A stretch of DNA of 64,000 nt from Desulfospira joergensenii DSM 10085 (GTDB lineage: Bacteria; Desulfobacterota; Desulfobacteria; Desulfobacterales; Desulfobacteraceae), in the NCBI RefSeq assembly GCF_000420085.1, contig NZ_ATUG01000002.1, forward strand, positions 2,046,001 to 2,110,000, in the 5' to 3' direction. Each line of letters begins with the position of its first letter. Within the stretch, counting starts at the first letter, position 1. Of this stretch, positions 59,478 to 64,000 are shown one piece after another. The translations under genes were made by a program, and so were the position numbers. The notes beneath the pieces were generated by a model. The model saw only the letters and a list, made by a program, of their open reading frames with translations. It made no database searches and had not been told where the DNA came from.

Positions 59478-61739
59478 TTATTTGCAGGCTTTCTGGGGAT
59501 CATCCAGGGGAAAGGCCTCGTTAAAGATCTCCAGCAGTTTTACCGTCTGTTTGGCCATCATTACGCAATTGCCTGAAATGGCATAGAACATGATGCTCAG
59601 CCGGGTTTTGGAGGATTCTTCACGGATCCGTTCGATCTGATTGGCATTGTAATCATCCACAAGTTCCCGCAGATAGTGGAATTGGGCTCCGATATGATGG
59701 CAGTCCACAATATTTTTTTTGCTGAAGGCCATTTCCACCTGTTCCAGGATATAGAGGATTATCTTTTTGATTTCCTTGAGTTCTTCGATCTGGGCCGGCA
59801 ACAGTCCCTTATGCCTGTTGGCCACATGCATGGTGCAGCGGATCACCGTATCCCGGTGCCCGTCGGACAGTTTCTGCAGGCGCCGTATGATCTGGTAGTA
59901 GTTGTAAGACACCTCGTTTTCTTCCCTCTGCAGAAGGCGGAGCACCTTAAAGATATTGGCAATGATGATATTGGTGCCCATCTGGAACTGCTTGGTCTTT
60001 TTGCGCTGGGCCCGAAGACTTTCCAAATCTTCTTCAAACAGGGCATCAAAGGTGATAACAAAGGACTCTCTGATCCCCCTGAGCTGGTAGGCCAGGTGGT
60101 CAAAGGTCTTGGATACGGATTCCTGGAAATCTTCCACTTTTTCCAGGTGGAAGATATTCATTTCCTCTTTGGTTTTCTCATGGCCCTCATGGCGTTTTTT
60201 GTTTTTCCATATCATGAATCCCACAAATGCCATGAGGCAGATAATTCCGGGCAGGTTAAAGTGATAGATGATATTGGCTGCAATAAAGGAGACCACAAAG
60301 GCGATCAGGGCGGTCATAAACCATCCGCCGACCACGGTAAGAACGCCCGTGATCCGGTATACCGCACTTTCCCTTCCCCAGGCCTGGTCGGAAAAAGAGC
60401 TGCCCATGGCCACCATAAAGGTGACATAGGTGGTTGACAGGGGGAGTTTAAGGGAGGTGGCAAAGGAAACCACGGCCGAGGCCACCATCAGGTTTACAGA
60501 GGCCCTGATAAGATCAAAGTGGGGTTTTTCCTTGATGGCCACGTGAACGGTTTCCGACTTCGGGGTTATCCGGGCGGCAATGGCCTTGCGGACGGCATGG
60601 GGGGTAAGGGTCCTGACGGAATTGAAAAGGCTGTCAAAAAGATTGACAATACGTCTGGACAGCCAGACCGATTCAAAGCGTTCCATGCCCTCATCCTGCT
60701 GGCCCAGGCTGATTTCGGTTTCAGTTACGGTTCGGGCTTTTTTGGATATCCACAGGGTGATCACCATGATGGTTCCGGCAATGAGCATGATACTGGTCTG
60801 GGACTGCACCTTTTTGCTCAGGGCCTCCATGGTCACGTTCATGGGATCTGCCGAGGCCAGGGCGTTTTGAAATGCATTCAGTCCTGCCAGGGGCACACCG
60901 ATGAAATTGACCAGGTCATTGGCGGCAAAGGCCATGGCCAGGGCAAAGGTCCCCACCAGAACAATGAGCTTGAGAATATTCACCCTGAATATACTTAAAA
61001 GAATCTGGAAGATCACGGCGGAAACCACAAATATGCCGGCCATGATTGCCAGGGAGTTTCCTTTTATCCAGGTTACGGTCTGGGCATCCATGAAAGTGGC
61101 CCCTTTGGAGCCCTTGACCAGGATGAAAAAGGTGATGGCGGTCATGGCCATCCCTCCCCACAAGGCCCCGTAGCGTTTCAGGCGCTCTTCATAGTCAAAG
61201 GTAAATATCATCCGGGAGATAAACTGCATAATCGCCCCGGAAGCAAAAGCCACCACAATGGACAGGAGGATTCCGCCCACAATGGCCATGGCCTTTGCCG
61301 TATTGATATAATCCCACAGGCCCAGGCCGTTGCTTGTCTGGGCCATGATTTTCAGAAAGGAGAGGGCCACCGCGGCACCCAGAAGTTCGAACACGATGGA
61401 TACCGTGGTGGAGGTGGGAAGTCCGTGGGTGTTGAACAGGTCCAGAAGAAGGATATCCGTGATCATGACCGCCAGAAAAATCGTCAAAAGCTCGGGCATG
61501 GTAAAAAATTCCGGATGAAAAATTCCCTTTCTCGCCACTTCCATCATGCCCCCGGAAAAGGTGACCCCGGCCAGGATGCCCAGGCTTGCAATGATGATTA
61601 TGGTCAGAAAGGGTGCCGCTTTGGATCCAATGGATGAATTTAAAAAATTCACCGCATCATTGGTGACTCCGACAACCAGATCAAAAATGGCAAACAGGAT
61701 CAGCATCCCTGCAATGACATAGTAGATTTCAATGCCCAT
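59478..61739 (-). CDS. PiT-family phosphate transporter with long C-terminal domain
   Basis: A 753-aa protein. Both PiT signature halves are present: 'DLVVGVTNDAVNFLNSSIGSKAA' in part near residue 22, and 'FAANDLVNFIGVPLAG' near 270, with about 12 membrane helices up to residue about 515. The last 230 residues are soluble and helical (starting 'FHLEKVEDFQESVSKTFDHL'), resembling PhoU or DUF47 regulators fused to the carrier. PiT proteins import metal-phosphate using the proton or sodium gradient. The unusual length comes from this tail. A pair of perfect 7-mer repeats lies about 180 bp upstream. Confidence 0.88.
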   Translation of the reverse strand: MGIEIYYVIAGMLILFAIFDLVVGVTNDAVNFLNSSIGSKAAPFLTIIIIASLGILAGVTFSGGMMEVARKGIFHPEFFTMPELLTIFLAVMITDILLLDLFNTHGLPTSTTVSIVFELLGAAVALSFLKIMAQTSNGLGLWDYINTAKAMAIVGGILLSIVVAFASGAIMQFISRMIFTFDYEERLKRYGALWGGMAMTAITFFILVKGSKGATFMDAQTVTWIKGNSLAIMAGIFVVSAVIFQILLSIFRVNILKLIVLVGTFALAMAFAANDLVNFIGVPLAGLNAFQNALASADPMNVTMEALSKKVQSQTSIMLIAGTIMVITLWISKKARTVTETEISLGQQDEGMERFESVWLSRRIVNLFDSLFNSVRTLTPHAVRKAIAARITPKSETVHVAIKEKPHFDLIRASVNLMVASAVVSFATSLKLPLSTTYVTFMVAMGSSFSDQAWGRESAVYRITGVLTVVGGWFMTALIAFVVSFIAANIIYHFNLPGIICLMAFVGFMIWKNKKRHEGHEKTKEEMNIFHLEKVEDFQESVSKTFDHLAYQLRGIRESFVITFDALFEEDLESLRAQRKKTKQFQMGTNIIIANIFKVLRLLQREENEVSYNYYQIIRRLQKLSDGHRDTVIRCTMHVANRHKGLLPAQIEELKEIKKIILYILEQVEMAFSKKNIVDCHHIGAQFHYLRELVDDYNANQIERIREESSKTRLSIMFYAISGNCVMMAKQTVKLLEIFNEAFPLDDPQKACK

Positions 61740-61916
61740 GGCGTTATTCAGGTCCTTTTATCTTGGAAAAATGCTCCATATGGAAAAATGGATGAAAATG
61801 AATATGGTCTAATTTAAGATGTGATTTAATGATTTTCTTGTATCTTGCTAACCTTGGCCTAATAATCAGGCCTGTTTTTAAGCTAGTTCAGCCGATTTTT
61901 CAAGATCTCGGCTCAT

Positions 61917-61934
61917 ATCCTAACACAATCCTAA
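61917..61934 (-). promoter_or_regulatory. Pho box-like repeat before the PiT gene
   Basis: On the minus strand TTAGGAT occurs twice (61934-61928 and 61923-61917) with TGTG between, an 11-base period and perfect identity. The flanking CCAATTATTA is shared with the site at 59200-59239. Confidence 0.55.
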
Positions 61935-61972
61935 TAATTGGGACAGGAACTATTTTTTGGGAATGAAGCCGG

Positions 61973-62818
61973 TTATGAAGCGGTGTTTTTGAGGCTCAGA
62001 ATCGTATCGTAGACGGTCTTTTTGGAAACATTAAAGGTGGCGGCCAGTTCTTTTGCCAGGTCCGAGGTTTTCGGATTTTCTTTTAATCTGTCCAGGATGA
62101 CGGCCTCCAGTTCATCCGGGGAAAGAGAATTCTGGTCCGGGTCCTGTCCCTGGATAAAAAGAACGCATTCGCCCTTGACCTGGTCCCGGGTCTCAAGACA
62201 GAGCAATATCTCGGACAGGCTGCCCCGCAGGTACTCTTCATGGCGTTTGGTCATTTCCCTTGTCAGACAGGCATTCCGGTTTCCAAACAGATCAACAGCC
62301 CTTTTAAGAAGAGTCTTGATCCGTTTGGGGGATTCGTAAAACACCAGGGTGGCGGTCTGGGGTTTCAGGCGGTTGAGTGCCTGGTTCATCCTGGCCTGTT
62401 TCCTGGGCGGGAAGCCGCAGAATAAAAAAGAATCCGTGGGCAGTCCTGAAACGCTTAACCCGGCAATGGATGCACTGCATCCGGGCACCGGTATGACAAA
62501 AATATCATTTTCAGCAGCCAGCCGGACCAGTCTGTATCCGGGATCGGAAATGCAGGGGGTTCCGGCATCGGTTATCAGGGCAATGTTCTTCCCCTCTTGC
62601 AAATGGCTGAGGATCTGACCCGATCTTCTCTCTTCGTTGTGTTCATGGCAGGAAATCATGGACGTCCGGATCCCGTAATGGTCGAGAAGTTTTTTTGAAT
62701 GACGGGTATCCTCGGCAGCAATGAGGTCTGCCTCCTTAAGAATCCGGATCGCCCTAAAGGTCATGTCCTCCAGGTTTCCCAGGGGGGTGGCCACAATATA
62801 TAAGGTGCCTGGTTTCAA
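61973..62818 (-). CDS. rsmI: 16S rRNA (cytidine1402-2'-O)-methyltransferase
   Basis: A 281-aa SAM-dependent enzyme methylating C1402 in the decoding centre. Motifs: 'GTLYIVATPLGNLEDMTFRAI', 'AAEDTRHSKKLL', 'ALITDAGTPCISDPGYRLV' and 'VPVPGCSASIAGLSVSGLPTD' in part, with 'FYESPKRIKTLL' and 'ARELTK'-type region seen as 'LTREMTKRHEEYLRG'. The C-terminal helical extension ends normally. It is 3 bases after yraN in a minus-strand operon of rplS-rnhB-yraN-rsmI. Confidence 0.96.
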   Translation of the reverse strand: MKPGTLYIVATPLGNLEDMTFRAIRILKEADLIAAEDTRHSKKLLDHYGIRTSMISCHEHNEERRSGQILSHLQEGKNIALITDAGTPCISDPGYRLVRLAAENDIFVIPVPGCSASIAGLSVSGLPTDSFLFCGFPPRKQARMNQALNRLKPQTATLVFYESPKRIKTLLKRAVDLFGNRNACLTREMTKRHEEYLRGSLSEILLCLETRDQVKGECVLFIQGQDPDQNSLSPDELEAVILDRLKENPKTSDLAKELAATFNVSKKTVYDTILSLKNTAS

Positions 62819-62821
62819 AAT

Positions 62822-63187
62822 TTATCCGGCCTGGAATGCATTGGGAATCAGGTTGATCTGCCAGTCTCCGTTGGAAGGGATCATTTCAATCACATCAAAC
62901 CGGGCCCTCTGATCCGTGAGTTTCTGTTCTTTGAGGAAAAAAGAGGCTGTGTTGATGATTTTTTTTTGTTTGGCCGGATTGACTGCCTGCCTGGGCAGGG
63001 CCTTTTGGATTTCACTCCGGGCCTTGACTTCAATAAAGCATAAGACATCCTTGTCCCGGGCAATGATATCGATTTCTCCGAACCGGGTTTTATAATTGGT
63101 CTCGACAAGAATGTAGCCCTGTTTTTTCAGATATCGGGCGGCCTGTTTTTCACCGCTTTTGCCCAGGTCCTGCCTGGCCCGGCTCAT
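62822..63187 (-). CDS. yraN: UPF0102 (YraN) family protein
   Basis: A 121-aa protein with the restriction-endonuclease-like fold of UPF0102: 'GEKQAARYLKKQGYILVETNYKT' in part, then the catalytic-type pattern 'GEIDIIARDKDVLCFIEVKAR' (D...ExK). The nuclease activity is not established for the family. Its ATG overlaps the rnhB end by 4 bases, the usual rnhB-yraN pairing. Confidence 0.93.
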   Translation of the reverse strand: MSRARQDLGKSGEKQAARYLKKQGYILVETNYKTRFGEIDIIARDKDVLCFIEVKARSEIQKALPRQAVNPAKQKKIINTASFFLKEQKLTDQRARFDVIEMIPSNGDWQINLIPNAFQAG

Positions 63188-63789
63188 GGGGCCTTTACTC
63201 CTCGGAAGGTTTTCCGGTGTACGGGACAGGGCCCGTGTTCAAGGATGGCCTGTTTGTGGGCCTTGGTGGGATATCCCTTATGCTTTGCAAATCCGTAAAC
63301 CGGATAGGTCCTGTCCAGATCCTCCATGATCCGGTCCCGGGTCACCTTGGCGATGATGGAGGCCGCGGCAATGGAGATGCTTCTTGAGTCCCCCTTGACC
63401 AGGGCCTGCTGGCCGATTTTCGACTCCGGGTCCATGTCCAGGGTGAACTTGCCGTCGATGAGCAGAAAATCAGGAAGAATGGCAAGCTTCTCTGCGGCCC
63501 GTTTCATGGAAAGCAGGGATGCCCGGAGGATATTGATCCGGTCGATCTCTTCATGGTCGCAGATGCCCACCCCCCATGCAAGGGCCTGGGCCTGGATGAC
63601 CGGAAAGAGGGCGTCTCTTTTTTTAGGGGATAATTTTTTGGAATCGTTGATGCCCGGACAGTGGAAATCCGGGGAAAGGATTACAGCAGCAGAAACGACA
63701 GGGCCGGCAAGGGGTCCCCTGCCGGCCTCATCCAATCCTGCGATATGCCTGTATCCTCTACCTGTTAAATCCTTTTCAAACTGCCACAT
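63184..63789 (-). CDS. rnhB: Ribonuclease HII
   Basis: A 201-aa nuclease removing RNA from RNA-DNA hybrids and single ribonucleotides. The catalytic residues are in 'HIAGLDEAGRGPLAGPVVSA' (Asp-Glu), 'FLLIDGKF' (Asp) and 'SIAAASIIAKVTRDRIM' with the final Asp 'MEDLDRTYPVYGF' region, followed by 'HKGYPTKAH'. It is placed directly after rplS, a conserved order. Confidence 0.95.
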   Translation of the reverse strand: MWQFEKDLTGRGYRHIAGLDEAGRGPLAGPVVSAAVILSPDFHCPGINDSKKLSPKKRDALFPVIQAQALAWGVGICDHEEIDRINILRASLLSMKRAAEKLAILPDFLLIDGKFTLDMDPESKIGQQALVKGDSRSISIAAASIIAKVTRDRIMEDLDRTYPVYGFAKHKGYPTKAHKQAILEHGPCPVHRKTFRGVKAP

Positions 63790-63806
63790 GGGAGTCGAAA
63801 CAGGGT

Positions 63807-64000
63807 TTAGGCAAAACGTTTTTCTTTGATCCTGGCGGCTTTTCCGCGCAGGTTTCTCAGATAGTAGAGCTTGGAGCGGCGGACCTTGCCCCGGGTAACC
63901 ACTTCAATTTTGTCGATAATCGGGGAATACAGGGGGAAAATTCTTTCAACCCCGACACCGCCGGAAATTTTTCTTACAGTAAACCGGGCGCCGGCCATTC
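63807..64000 (-). CDS. rplS: 50S ribosomal protein L19 (partial)
   Basis: The C-terminal 64 or so residues of L19; the frame runs off the right edge, so the ATG at 63998 is internal. The sequence 'FTVRKISGGVGVERIFPLYSP', 'KVRRSKLYYLRNLRGKAARIKE' is diagnostic. L19 sits at the 30S-50S interface. It leads the rplS-rnhB-yraN-rsmI series; trmD and rimM are expected beyond the window. Confidence 0.95.
   Translation of the reverse strand, partial: MAGARFTVRKISGGVGVERIFPLYSPIIDKIEVVTRGKVRRSKLYYLRNLRGKAARIKEKRFA

Noticed and set aside
1..64000. CRISPR array
   Set aside because: No regularly spaced short direct repeats were found anywhere in the window; the four palindromic elements are kilobases apart.

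Overview
The window looks like a mesophilic sulfate-reducing deltaproteobacterium of the Desulfobacterales type. The evidence is a dissimilatory-type sulfate adenylyltransferase (sat) with strongly biased codons, hypA/hypB for [NiFe]-hydrogenase maturation, a GatCAB amidotransferase, a MutL carrying the endonuclease motif, and what appears to be a selenocysteine-containing DUF1573 protein. The genus cannot be fixed from the sequence alone.

Region 1 (1 to about 22,070) is the right part of a prophage whose left end and integrase lie outside the window. The order (small internal virion proteins, a 631-aa protein, a 3,329-aa polyvalent protein, fibre-like proteins, then a lysis cassette) resembles the core-fibre-lysis order of T7-like podoviruses. 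The giant protein carries an inorganic-pyrophosphatase-like domain, two HExxH metallopeptidase-like domains, a MuF-C/BECR-like domain, a RadC/JAB domain, a PLxRFG-type segment and an LPD38-like C-terminus. The lysis region has a holin-like membrane protein, a DUF5675 protein, a 49-aa membrane protein, an alpha/beta-hydrolase and a lipoprotein. Between two look-alike terminators (17,657 and 21,913) sits AT-rich cargo: a lipoprotein plus zinc-finger pair, and an 865-aa TIR-STAND NTPase that is probably an anti-phage defence protein. The prophage abuts a complete minus-strand operon of tRNA-Ser(UGA) and tRNA-Ser(GCU), the likely integration locus.

Region 2 (22,270 to 44,000) is host chromosome: argS, a SPOR protein, gatC-gatA, mutL, a porin, a FadL-type channel, two secreted proteins with related CsgG/TolB-like N-termini, gatB (minus), queA-tgt, hypA-hypB, an AmmeMemoRadiSam protein B and gltX (minus).

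Region 3 (44,000 to 55,990) is a dense plus-strand series: rpmF-acpP-rpiB-glyA-comEB-nrdR-ribD-ribE-ribBA-ribH-nusB, an MBL-fold hydrolase, a pabB-pabC fusion, the selenoprotein candidate and a HAD phosphatase. It joins translation, one-carbon and folate metabolism, nucleotide supply and riboflavin synthesis.

Region 4 (55,990 to 64,000) holds sat on the plus strand and, on the minus strand, two different phosphate transporters (Na/Pi and PiT types), each preceded by 7-bp direct repeats with an 11-bp period that look like Pho boxes, followed by rsmI, yraN, rnhB and the end of rplS.

Two things stand out. First, an in-frame UGA at 54,842 replaces the first cysteine of the DUF1573 CGC motif. Second, four copies of a roughly 127-bp palindromic element each lie directly after a stop codon between functionally paired genes (gatC/gatA, queA/tgt, hypA/hypB, ribBA/ribH), and their pairing arms vary together.
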